Source of the DNA: Rhizobium leguminosarum
GTDB taxonomy: Bacteria; Pseudomonadota; Alphaproteobacteria; Rhizobiales; Rhizobiaceae
NCBI RefSeq assembly: GCF_002953715.1
Contig: NZ_CP025013.1
Location: 558,001 to 622,000, forward strand
Direction of reading: 5' to 3'
DNA length: 64,000 nucleotides
Shown: positions 51,665 through 59,759 of the stretch, one piece after another
Layout of the letters: each line of letters starts with the position of its first letter
Position numbering within the stretch: the stretch's first letter is position 1
The notes under the pieces: model-generated
The model's database searches: none
Told to the model about the DNA's origin: nothing
What the model saw: the letters and a program-made list of their open reading frames with translations, nothing else
Position numbers and translations under genes: made by a program

Positions 51665-53272
51665 TCAGGCGTTCTTGAGGATGTAGGTGGAGGAAAGGCT
51701 GCCGGAGAGGCCGTCTGCGACGACCGTATGGTCCTGCACCTTCCTGTTGAAGATCGTCAGCTGCCGGAAGGAGACCAGCGTGATGTCGGGCAGGTCACGG
51801 GCGATGATCACCTGCATGCGGTTGAAGAGTTCGACGCGTTTGGCGTGATCATTCTCGACCGCCGCCTGTTCGAAGATCGCATCGATTTCCGGATTGCTGT
51901 AGCCGGAGCCGTTGGAGAAGGGCACGCCCTTCTTGAAGTTCTTCGACCAATAGAGGCGCTGGACGCCGATCGTCGGATCGAAGGTGTTGCCCATACCATT
52001 GGTGACGAAGGCGAAATCGCGATCGGTATAGACGCGTTTCAGCCATGTCGGCACGTCTTGACCGCGCAGGCTGACCTTGACGCCGATTTTCGACAGCGCG
52101 TCGCGCAGATAGTTGCCGATCCGCGTGTAGGTATCGCCATAGGGCATGACGTCGTGCGGCACCTCGAAACGGATGCCGTCGGCCCCTCGCGGAAAGCCGG
52201 CCTCGTCAAGAAGTTCTTCCGCTTTGGCGGGATCATAAGCATAGACCGGCACGTCGGGATTGTAGAAGGCCTTGAGGAAAGGGCTGATCGGGCTTGGGGC
52301 CGGAACGGCGTAGCCGTAGAAGGCGATATCCGCAATCTTCTGCCGGTCGATCGCGTGGGCTACCGCCTGGCGGACCTTGTCATGTTTGAAGTAGTCGTTG
52401 GCGAGATTGAACTCGATGCGGTAGACGGTCGGTGAATAGTCGTTGCCGCGGTCGTCCACGGCAAGCGTCGCCGACGCCTTCAAACGATCGATTTCGCTGA
52501 GCGAGACGGGCGTGTCGGGTGCGATGTCGACCTCGCCGGTCTCCAGTGCCGCGAGCCTGGCGCTCGCATCGGGAATGAACTTGATGACGATACGATCGAG
52601 ATAGGGCTTCCCTTTGTCCCAGTAATCAGGATTGCGATCGAGAATGATGTGACTGCCGACGGCCCATTCCCGGAAGATGAACGGCCCGGTTCCGATCGGC
52701 GCGCGGCCGTTCGAATGGGCGGCGAAGTCTTTCGTGCCGTCATAGACATGTTTGGGCACGATCGGCGACTCGCTCGCCTGCAATGCGCCGATCAGGTATG
52801 GCGCGGGCTTCGAAAGCCGGATGATCGCCGTATACGGATCGGGGGTCACAACCTCCTTCACACTGGAAAAGGTGGCACGACCGCGCGGATGGACCTCCTT
52901 GAGCGCCAGGATCGAAAAAGCCACGTCCTCGGACGTAAAATCTCTCCCGTCATGCCACTTGACGCCCTCTCGCAGCTTGAAGCTGTATTCCAACCCGTCG
53001 TCGCTGACATGCCATTCAGTGGCGAGCTGTGGGATCGGCTTGAAATCGAGGCCATAGGCGAGCAGGCCTTCGGTGACCTTGCCGCTGACACGGGTTGTCG
53101 GGCCTGCCGTATGGGCAAGCGTGACCAGCGTTGGTGGCTCGGGCTGGACGAGAAGGTTGAGCGTTCCGCCCGCGACGGGTTGTGCGGCTTGCGCAAAATC
53201 CCTGAAGGGCAGGATGGCACCGACCGCGCTCAAAGCGAGAATCTGGTTAAGCTGACGTCGGCGAATGTCCAT
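51665..53272 (-). CDS. Family-5 ABC substrate-binding protein (tandem receptor 1)
   Basis: A 535-residue SBP_bac_5 protein with a Tat-style leader (MDIRRRQLNQILALSAVG). GGTLNLLVQPEPPTLVTLAH, YSFKLREGVKWHDGRDFTSE and ILDRNPDYWDKGKPYLDRIV are the landmarks. It is 20 bases from the next receptor gene and starts 154 bases from the dyad at 53426, which is shared with the divergent LysR gene. It probably feeds the transporter core at 41030-44931. Confidence 0.93.
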   Translation of the reverse strand: MDIRRRQLNQILALSAVGAILPFRDFAQAAQPVAGGTLNLLVQPEPPTLVTLAHTAGPTTRVSGKVTEGLLAYGLDFKPIPQLATEWHVSDDGLEYSFKLREGVKWHDGRDFTSEDVAFSILALKEVHPRGRATFSSVKEVVTPDPYTAIIRLSKPAPYLIGALQASESPIVPKHVYDGTKDFAAHSNGRAPIGTGPFIFREWAVGSHIILDRNPDYWDKGKPYLDRIVIKFIPDASARLAALETGEVDIAPDTPVSLSEIDRLKASATLAVDDRGNDYSPTVYRIEFNLANDYFKHDKVRQAVAHAIDRQKIADIAFYGYAVPAPSPISPFLKAFYNPDVPVYAYDPAKAEELLDEAGFPRGADGIRFEVPHDVMPYGDTYTRIGNYLRDALSKIGVKVSLRGQDVPTWLKRVYTDRDFAFVTNGMGNTFDPTIGVQRLYWSKNFKKGVPFSNGSGYSNPEIDAIFEQAAVENDHAKRVELFNRMQVIIARDLPDITLVSFRQLTIFNRKVQDHTVVADGLSGSLSSTYILKNA

Positions 53273-53425
53273 TCATACCCCTTGATCCGGAACGAACCCT
53301 TTCGGGCAATGCTTTTTCGCGACCATCATCGGGCGGGAAAAGCCAAATCGCGAAGAATGTTTTTCTGCCAGTGACCGAAAGAAAAGCTTGCGTTCGCTCG
53401 CGAGCCGCCGGCACGCACGCGCCTA

Positions 53426-53450
53426 TAGTCTAGTGTTTATATAGACAATT
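53426..53450. promoter_or_regulatory. Recurrent dyad GTCTA-N9-TAGAC (copy C)
   Basis: GTCTA at 53428-53432 and TAGAC at 53442-53446 with a 9-base spacer, between the divergent receptor genes (start 53272) and the LysR gene (start 53500). If the LysR protein here binds this dyad, it would be a candidate regulator of all copies; this is speculative. Confidence 0.5.
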
Positions 53451-53499
53451 CGCGGGTTTTAGTTTTTGCTCCTCATCTGAGCGGCTTAGGGAGAAGAAA

Positions 53500-54582
53500 A
53501 TGTCCCCGCCTGCAGGCCTCGCGCAAAGCGGATGCTCGTCTAGCCGGGCCTGTTTGTGGTGCAATCGCCTCATGAACACCTCCGTCCAATCTCGCAAGAC
53601 AGTCATCCAGCCGACGCTCGCGCGGCTTCCGCCGCTGACGTCGTTGCGCGCCTTTGTTGCGACGGCGCGGCATCTGAATTTCATCCGCGCAGCAGAAGAG
53701 CTGCACGTCACTTCAGCCGCCGTCGGTCAGCAGATCAGGCTGCTGGAAGATTATCTCGGTCAGTCGCTGTTTCATCGTGCGCGCGGCCAACTGCAGCTGA
53801 CGCCAGCGGGCCTGGCATTGGTCCCTGGTCTCACGGCCGCCTTCGATGCCGTGCTGTCGGCGATGACGCAGTTCGTCACGAGCGACCACGAACAGCCGAT
53901 CCGTGTGTCCGTCGCTCCTTCCTTCGCCAGCAAATGGCTGATTCCACGGCTCGATGCCTTGCGTCGTGCAGCGCCCGGCCTGCAAATCCTCGTCGATGCC
54001 TCGACACAGCTGACGGATCTCGATGCGGGCGATGCCGATTGCGTCATCCGCTACGGCAGCGGAGCCTATTCCGGCCTCGCCGTCGACTATCTCTTGTCCG
54101 AAGCGGTGTTGCCGGTCTGTAGTCGCGAATTCGCCGATCGCCACGATCTCTGGAAAGGGGCGGAAGCGATCGAGGGGGTGCCGTTGTTGCACGAGGAGGG
54201 TGCCGAACACGACCACTCCTGTCCCGATTGGCACAGCTGGTTGCGCGCAGAGGGGCTTTCGTATCGGCTGTCGCAGGGCGGCTTTCACCTCAATCAATCC
54301 TCGCTCGTGCTCGATGCGGCAATGGCGGGGCAGGGGCTTGGCCTTGGCAAGATAAGGCTTGCTGAAGCCGAAATCCGGTCCGGCCGGCTCGTCAGTCCTT
54401 TTGGAGCGCCGCAGCCGGTGAGCTTTTCCTATTTCTTTGCGACAACGCAGCACAAATCTCGGCTTATGCGCGTTGATCTGTTTCGTAATTGGCTGCTTAC
54501 TGAGGCGCGCGCCTCGCAGACGATCGATGCGATCGCGATGGGCAGCATCCGTCCGGCGCTCGGCATGATCGCGGCCGAATAA
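53500..54582 (+). CDS. LysR-family transcriptional regulator (GcvA-like)
   Basis: A 360-residue LysR regulator of the GcvA-like group: LPPLTSLRAFVATARHLNFIRAAEELHVTSAAVGQQIRLLE is the winged helix, and QPIRVSVAPSFASKWLIPRLDAL opens the effector domain. AGGGAGAAGAAA gives the ATG at 53500 an excellent ribosome site, adding 24 cysteine-containing residues (CSSSRACLWC) before the usual start at 53572; the ATG at 53572 has none. Divergent to two receptor genes and convergent with the nitroreductase. Confidence 0.9.
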   Translation: MSPPAGLAQSGCSSSRACLWCNRLMNTSVQSRKTVIQPTLARLPPLTSLRAFVATARHLNFIRAAEELHVTSAAVGQQIRLLEDYLGQSLFHRARGQLQLTPAGLALVPGLTAAFDAVLSAMTQFVTSDHEQPIRVSVAPSFASKWLIPRLDALRRAAPGLQILVDASTQLTDLDAGDADCVIRYGSGAYSGLAVDYLLSEAVLPVCSREFADRHDLWKGAEAIEGVPLLHEEGAEHDHSCPDWHSWLRAEGLSYRLSQGGFHLNQSSLVLDAAMAGQGLGLGKIRLAEAEIRSGRLVSPFGAPQPVSFSYFFATTQHKSRLMRVDLFRNWLLTEARASQTIDAIAMGSIRPALGMIAAE

Positions 54583-54613
54583 GAGCCTGCGTCAAGCCGG
54601 GGCCGATCCGTCT

Positions 54614-55462
54614 TCACTTCAGTTTGAAGCCCAGCCTGCGCGCGACATCAACGAGGACATGACGTCCCTTGAGGGATTCGACCGTAGCGATGCGGCTGCT
54701 CACCTGGTCGGTCCAGTCTACCAGAGGCATTGCCTGCTCGCTCTGGAAGCTTTGGAGCACACGATTATAACCGGCAAGATCTTCCTGCGGCAGCTCGCCG
54801 TCATAGCTCTCGCGATGCAGCACCGTGGTCTGCGGCAGGCGCGGCTTTACACCTGCAGGCACCGCCGGATCGGGAAAGCCGACCGTGAGGCCGAACACCG
54901 GGAAGACGCCGTCCGGCAGGCCGAGTTCACGGGAGACGGTCTCCGGATCGTTGCGGATCGCACCGATGTAGCATGTCCCGAGCCCGAGCGATTCAAAGGC
55001 GACGACGGCATTTTGCGCAGCAAGAGCTGCGTCGATGACGCCGAGAAGGAAGCTCTCGACATAGTCGAGACCCTCTGCCGTCGAGCCGCGCTCTGTCGCG
55101 ATTGCGCGCGGGCGGGCCAGATCGGCGAGCCAGATGAGCAGGAGCGGCGCCTGTGCGATCTGCCGCTGATTGCCGGCAACGGCATTCAGTCGGCTGCGGC
55201 GATCCGCATCCTCGACGGCGACCACGCTCCAGGCCTGCAGATTGGATGAACTCGGCGCCGACTGGGCGGCGGCAATAGCAAGTTCGACCGTTTCGTATGG
55301 CACCGGGGTGGGCAGATAGTGGCGTACACTCCGATGACTGAGGATGGTATCGACCGTCTCATTCCAGCGTCTGCCCAGGCGTTGGTCATTGCGATAGCGC
55401 TCTCCGCCAAGCTCCCTCAGGCGATCGCTCTCATCTGTCTTGGTCGCTACGGAAGGGGTCAT
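54614..55462 (-). CDS. Nitroreductase-family flavoprotein (NfsA/FRP-like)
   Basis: A 282-residue FMN-binding nitroreductase. ILSHRSVRHYLPTPVPYETVELAIAAAQSAPSSSNLQAWSVVAV is the FMN-binding N-terminus, AQNAVVAFESLGLGTCYIGAIRN the dimer core, and FGLTVGFPDP a family signature. Relatives reduce nitro compounds or act as NADPH:FMN oxidoreductases. As the last gene of the operon with two LLM and two SfnB-type oxygenases, it is the best candidate in the window for the FMNH2 supplier. AAGGAGAATGAG precedes ATG 55462; a longer frame to 55705 is spurious. Confidence 0.9.
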   Translation of the reverse strand: MTPSVATKTDESDRLRELGGERYRNDQRLGRRWNETVDTILSHRSVRHYLPTPVPYETVELAIAAAQSAPSSSNLQAWSVVAVEDADRRSRLNAVAGNQRQIAQAPLLLIWLADLARPRAIATERGSTAEGLDYVESFLLGVIDAALAAQNAVVAFESLGLGTCYIGAIRNDPETVSRELGLPDGVFPVFGLTVGFPDPAVPAGVKPRLPQTTVLHRESYDGELPQEDLAGYNRVLQSFQSEQAMPLVDWTDQVSSRIATVESLKGRHVLVDVARRLGFKLK

Positions 55463-55484
55463 CTCATTCTCCTTGTTGATCTCG

Positions 55485-56810
55485 TCATTCCGCCGCTGCG
55501 GCATAAGGGTTGGCCGGACGGGCGAGACCAAGATGCTCGCGCAATGTCCTGCCGGTATATTGCCGCCGGAAAAGGCCGCGTTGACGCAGGATCGGCACGA
55601 CCTCGTCAACAAAGACCTCCAGGCCGTGGGGCAGCACATCCGGCATGAGATTGAAACCGTCAGCGGCCCCCGCGCTGAACCACCGCTCGATATCGTCGGC
55701 GACATCCTTCGGCGTGCCGACGATGGTACGATGGCCAGTGCCGCCGTTGAGTGCCCGGATGAGGCCGCGCACGGTCAGACGCTCGCGCCGCGCAAGCGCC
55801 AGTGTCGCCCGGAAGAAAGTATGGCCGCCGTCCGGCGGGAGCGGAATATCTTCCGGAAGCGGCGCATCGAGATCGAGGCCTCTCGGATCGAGCTGCAACA
55901 CCCCTGCAAGGCGCGACAGGCTGTATTCCAGTGGGATCAGTTCGCGGAGCTCCTCCTGGCGGCGGCGCGCCTCTCCCTCGGTGCTGGCGATGATCGTTGC
56001 AAGGCCGGCCAGGACCAGGATGCCGTCCGCCGGCCGGCCGAAGCGGCTGGCGCGCCGCCTGAGGTCGGCAGCGTACTCCAGGGCTTCCTCGAAGGATTGC
56101 GAGGCGGAAAAAACGGCTTCGGCGTGTTCGGCGGCAAGTTCCCTTCCGTCATCGGAGCCGCCGGCCTGGACAAGGACCGGGTGGCCCTGCGGGGGGCGCG
56201 GGATGTTGTGCGGCCCATGGACGGAAAAGTGCTTTCCGCGATGGGCGATGGCATGGACCTTTGCCGGATCGACAAAACGCCCCGTCGCGACGTCGCCGAC
56301 AAAAGCATCCTCTTCCCAGCTGTCCCAGAGGGCCTTGACGATTTCGGCGAATTCGCCGGCGCGCTCATAGCGGCTGCCGTGGGCGACCGGTTTTTCCAGT
56401 CCGAAATTGCGGCTTTGAGACAGGTCCGCGCTGGTGACGATGTTCCACCCGGCCCGCCCCCCGCTTGCATGATCGAGCGTCGCGAACCGCCGCGCGAGAT
56501 TGTAGGGTTCGTTGTATGTCGTCGACGCCGTGGCGATCAGACCGATCCGCTCCGTATGGGCCGCGACCAGGGCCAGTACGATGGTCGGCTCCAGCGACGT
56601 CAATGGCCGGAAGTCCACCCGGTCCGAGATCGCCGCCTGGTCGGCGAGGAAGACCGCGTCGAAAGTGCCGCTTTCGGCGATCCTGGCGACATTGATGTAG
56701 TGGTTGACGTCGAATGAAGCGCGCGGATCGCTGCCCTCCATCCGCCAGGCGGCGGGGGAGAAGCCGGAATGCAGGATGTTGATGTTGAGATGAAGATCGC
56801 GCCGGCTCAT
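55485..56810 (-). CDS. LLM-class FMNH2-dependent monooxygenase, NtaA/DszA type (module 2)
   Basis: A 441-residue DszA/NtaA-type enzyme. HLNINILHSGFSPAAWRMEG, GTFDAVFLADQAAI, TASTTYNEPYNLARRFATLD, GGRAGWNIVTSADLSQSRNFG and LREHLGLARP are characteristic. The ATG at 56810 overlaps the stop of the SfnB-type gene by ATGA, so the pair is translationally coupled. In the Dsz pathway DszA takes the DszC product; the same relation is likely here, with an unknown substrate. Confidence 0.92.
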   Translation of the reverse strand: MSRRDLHLNINILHSGFSPAAWRMEGSDPRASFDVNHYINVARIAESGTFDAVFLADQAAISDRVDFRPLTSLEPTIVLALVAAHTERIGLIATASTTYNEPYNLARRFATLDHASGGRAGWNIVTSADLSQSRNFGLEKPVAHGSRYERAGEFAEIVKALWDSWEEDAFVGDVATGRFVDPAKVHAIAHRGKHFSVHGPHNIPRPPQGHPVLVQAGGSDDGRELAAEHAEAVFSASQSFEEALEYAADLRRRASRFGRPADGILVLAGLATIIASTEGEARRRQEELRELIPLEYSLSRLAGVLQLDPRGLDLDAPLPEDIPLPPDGGHTFFRATLALARRERLTVRGLIRALNGGTGHRTIVGTPKDVADDIERWFSAGAADGFNLMPDVLPHGLEVFVDEVVPILRQRGLFRRQYTGRTLREHLGLARPANPYAAAAE

Positions 56811-58027
56811 TGAAAGATCCCAGGCTCGGGATATTCGCCCGTCAGAAACCATGTCCCGACATTGCGGGTCTTATACTCTGCCGGATTGTGCAGCGTGTGA
56901 ATGCGGACGTTGCGCCAGAAGCGGTCGAGGCCGTAGGGGCGGACGGCCGAGCGCGCTCCCATGACCTCGAAGATCTCGCTGGTCACTTCGAGCGCGACGC
57001 GACCCGCAAGGACATTCGCCGAGGCGACGGCGATCGCGGCCGTCCCCCGGTCGGCCTCCGTCAGATCCTGTCCTTTTTCATAGACCGCATCGACCGCTGT
57101 CAGGGCGCGGTCGGCAAGCGCGGTTGCCGCCTGGACCTTGATCCAGAGTTCGCCGTACTGGCGTTTGATCCAGGGATCGTCCTGATGACGCTCGACACCG
57201 GAAAAAATCCAAGGGCGCGATCTGGAAACAGTGTAATCCCGCGCGGCGATAAACGCTCCCTGGGCGCTGCCGATGAAGACGTTCAACAGCACGCTTTGCT
57301 GCTGCAGCGGCGCAAGCAGCGCGATCGGATCGCGCGGCCGCTCGGGCACGATCTCATCGGCGTGGATTTTCACGTCCTTGTAAAAGACCCGGCCACTTCC
57401 CGTCTGCCTCTGTCCGATGCCGTCCCAGTCGTTGGCGATGGTGACACCTGCGCGTGTGGGCGGGATATAAGCGATGCTGCGCGCGTTGGTCTCTTCGTCC
57501 TCCCAGGCAACCAGCAGATAATCGGCCACATGCGACCCCGAGGCGAACGGCCTGAACCCGTTGAGGACAACCCCATCCGCTTCGCGCCGCCCGAAAAGGC
57601 TTTTCGAAAAGCTGTTGCTGGTATTGCCCCAGAACCAGCGTCCTGCCGCCGAACGACGGAGAAGGTCGCGGGCGTGAGCGTCTGGTCCGGAGTTGATCGC
57701 ATTTTGCAAGGGGCTGAAATGGTATCCGAACAGATGTCCGAGCGATCCGTCGGCCTTGGCGAACTCGCGAACGATCCGCATCGCCGTCGAGTAACGCTCG
57801 CCGATGCCGCCGAATTCCTCAGGGATCAGCAGGTTGACCAGTCCGCTTTCCTTCAACAGCCGGATCTGTTCTTCCGGTCTGCCGCCGGTTTGGTCTCGCT
57901 CGATCGCATCCCTTGCGAAAATATCGCGCAGCTCCGTCGCCTTGGCGATATGGGGGTTCGTTCTGTCCGGCTCGAAAAGCTCAGGCGAGGGGGTGGGTCG
58001 TTCGAAGCTAGCGGGTTTTACGGTCAT
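56807..58027 (-). CDS. SfnB/DszC-family sulfur-acquisition oxidoreductase (module 2)
   Basis: A 406-residue acyl-CoA-dehydrogenase-fold flavoprotein very like DszC. LLIPEEFGGIGERYSTAMR, GSLGHLFGYHFSPLQ (DszC His92 region), FRPFASGSHVADYL, DDWDGIGQRQTGSG-type segment NDWDGIGQRQTGSGRV, and RFWRNVRIHTLHNPAEYK containing both C-terminal histidines of the DszC active site. Such enzymes oxidise a thioether or sulfone-type substrate using FMNH2/O2. Coupled to the LLM at 55485; paralogous to 59760-60938. Confidence 0.92.
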   Translation of the reverse strand: MTVKPASFERPTPSPELFEPDRTNPHIAKATELRDIFARDAIERDQTGGRPEEQIRLLKESGLVNLLIPEEFGGIGERYSTAMRIVREFAKADGSLGHLFGYHFSPLQNAINSGPDAHARDLLRRSAAGRWFWGNTSNSFSKSLFGRREADGVVLNGFRPFASGSHVADYLLVAWEDEETNARSIAYIPPTRAGVTIANDWDGIGQRQTGSGRVFYKDVKIHADEIVPERPRDPIALLAPLQQQSVLLNVFIGSAQGAFIAARDYTVSRSRPWIFSGVERHQDDPWIKRQYGELWIKVQAATALADRALTAVDAVYEKGQDLTEADRGTAAIAVASANVLAGRVALEVTSEIFEVMGARSAVRPYGLDRFWRNVRIHTLHNPAEYKTRNVGTWFLTGEYPEPGIFQ

Positions 58028-58040
58028 GGCTCGTCACTCC

Positions 58041-58382
58041 TCATTTGTGCAGGCGCGGAAAGCCGTGCCGCTCGGAAAGCAGCTCGAGAATGCGATCGGT
58101 CGTGTTGACAAAACGCTTGCCGTTCCAATCGCCCGCATCAGGCGGGGCTGCCTCGGCAAGAATGAAGACCGGCAAGGACTGGTTCTCTTCACCGACCTCT
58201 TCGATGACTTTGCGACGCGGACGAGGGAAGGGTACCCGCTCGACATCGATCGTTGCTGCAAGCTGCGGAAAACTGGCAAGCAGCCCTTCGATCGCGTTGC
58301 AATGAGGGCAGACAAAGGTGATGCCGGGATGTTTCGGATCTGAAAAGCCAGGCTCGATCAGGTAGAGTTTGTCACGCGCCAT
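58041..58382 (-). CDS. DUF3088-family protein with CPHC motif
   Basis: A 113-residue protein with an apparent thioredoxin-like fold: KLYLIEPGFSDPKHPGITFVCPHCNAIEGLLASFP places a CPHC dithiol at about residues 24-27, and SLPVFILAE has the cis-proline-like strand. DUF3088 proteins are uncharacterised; the CxxC arrangement suggests disulfide or glutaredoxin-like redox chemistry. It is located between two SfnB-LLM modules in one operon. ATG 58382 replaces a longer unsupported frame to 58541. Confidence 0.8.
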   Translation of the reverse strand: MARDKLYLIEPGFSDPKHPGITFVCPHCNAIEGLLASFPQLAATIDVERVPFPRPRRKVIEEVGEENQSLPVFILAEAAPPDAGDWNGKRFVNTTDRILELLSERHGFPRLHK

Positions 58383-58392
58383 TGATCTTGTC

Positions 58393-59748
58393 CTATTCCG
58401 CGGCTGCCGCATTGTTGACGGCAAAGCGATTGACTGGACGCTTGAGGCCGAGATTTTCTCGAAGTGTCGTACCCTCGTACTCGGTGCGGAAGAGGCCGCG
58501 GCGGCGCAGCTCCGGCACGACGAGTTCAATGAAATCGGCAAGGCCGCCCGGCATCATCGGCGCCATGATGTTGAACCCATCCGCACCGTAGTTTTCGAAG
58601 CGCTCTTCCATCACGTCCGCGATCTGAGACGGCGTACCGACGACCTGCCAGTGTCCACGGGCGCCGGCGATCCGCAGATAGAGTTGGCGGATGGTGAGGT
58701 TTTCCCGGCGGGCGAGATCGAGCACCAGTTCCTGGCGGCTCTTGCCGGCGTTGGTTACCGGCAGATCGGACGGGATCGGCCCGTCGAGCGGATAGGGGCT
58801 AAGGTCAACGCCGCTCAGCTGTGACAACAAGTTGAGGCCAACCTGCGGCTGGATCAGCTCCTGCAGTGCTTCGAACTTCTCCTGAGCTTCCGTCTCGCTG
58901 CGGCCGACGACGGGAAAGATGCCGGGCAAGATCTTGAGATCGTCGGGGGAGCGGCCGTATGTGCCGAGCTTTCCTTTGACGTCGGCATAAAAGGTCTTGG
59001 CCTCATCAAGCGTGATGTGCGCGGCGAAAATCGCTTCTGCGGTGCGGGCGGCAAGCTCTTTGCCCGGCCCCGATGCGCCCGCCTGAACCAGGACGGGGCG
59101 TCCTTGCGGCGAACGCGGAATGTTCAGCGGGCCGCGCACCTTGAAGTGCCGCCCCTTGTGGTTGAGCCTGTGCAGCCTTACCGGATCGAAATAGCGGCCA
59201 CTTTCCCGATCACGGATAAAGGCATCGTCATCCCAGCTGTCCCAGAGACCGAGCACCACGTCGGCGAATTCCTCGGCCCGATCGTAGCGGTCGGCATGCA
59301 GGATCTGCGCCTCATGACCGAAATTATAGGCGGCCTCCGGGTCTGACGACGTCACCAGGTTCCAGCCGGCGCGGCCGCCGCTCAACCGGTCGAGCGATCC
59401 GAACTGGCGGGCAAGGTTGTACGGGTCGGAGAAACTGGTCGAGGCCGTGGCAATCAGGCCGATGTTGCTCGTGACGCTTGATAGGGCAGACAGGAGCGTG
59501 ATCGGCTCAAAGGGGTAGACGCCGCTATGCGCTTTCCGGCTTGCGGCTTCGACATCCTTCAGCCGAGCGGCCACGCCGTCAGCGAAGAATATCGCGTCGA
59601 ACTTTGCCGCTTCGGCAAGCTTGGCGAGTTCGAAATAGTCCTCGAAATCGGTTCCGACCGAAGCCTGCGGATGACGCCATGCCGCAACGTGATGGCCGGT
59701 AAACAGCAGGAATGCGCCAAGCTTGATCTTATCTTTACGTCTACCCAT
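58393..59748 (-). CDS. LLM-class FMNH2-dependent monooxygenase, NtaA/DszA type (module 1)
   Basis: A 451-residue enzyme with the classical NtaA/DszA start KIKLGAFLLFTGHHVAAWRH, then KFDAIFFADGVAARLKDVE, ATASTSFSDPYNLARQFGSLD, GGRAGWNLVTSSDPEAAYNFG and LRENLGLKRPVNRFA. It follows the SfnB-type gene by 11 bases. Among the LLM proteins in the window it is the closest by eye to DszA/NtaA along its whole length. Confidence 0.93.
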   Translation of the reverse strand: MGRRKDKIKLGAFLLFTGHHVAAWRHPQASVGTDFEDYFELAKLAEAAKFDAIFFADGVAARLKDVEAASRKAHSGVYPFEPITLLSALSSVTSNIGLIATASTSFSDPYNLARQFGSLDRLSGGRAGWNLVTSSDPEAAYNFGHEAQILHADRYDRAEEFADVVLGLWDSWDDDAFIRDRESGRYFDPVRLHRLNHKGRHFKVRGPLNIPRSPQGRPVLVQAGASGPGKELAARTAEAIFAAHITLDEAKTFYADVKGKLGTYGRSPDDLKILPGIFPVVGRSETEAQEKFEALQELIQPQVGLNLLSQLSGVDLSPYPLDGPIPSDLPVTNAGKSRQELVLDLARRENLTIRQLYLRIAGARGHWQVVGTPSQIADVMEERFENYGADGFNIMAPMMPGGLADFIELVVPELRRRGLFRTEYEGTTLRENLGLKRPVNRFAVNNAAAAE

Positions 59749-59759
59749 GAGATGTCCCT

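Noticed and set aside
50031..51686. A 551-codon open frame antisense to the receptor gene 50025-51644
   Set aside because: It mirrors the receptor gene; GC-rich third positions create long antisense frames. Composition (Ile/Asp/Arg-rich, no domain) is not protein-like.
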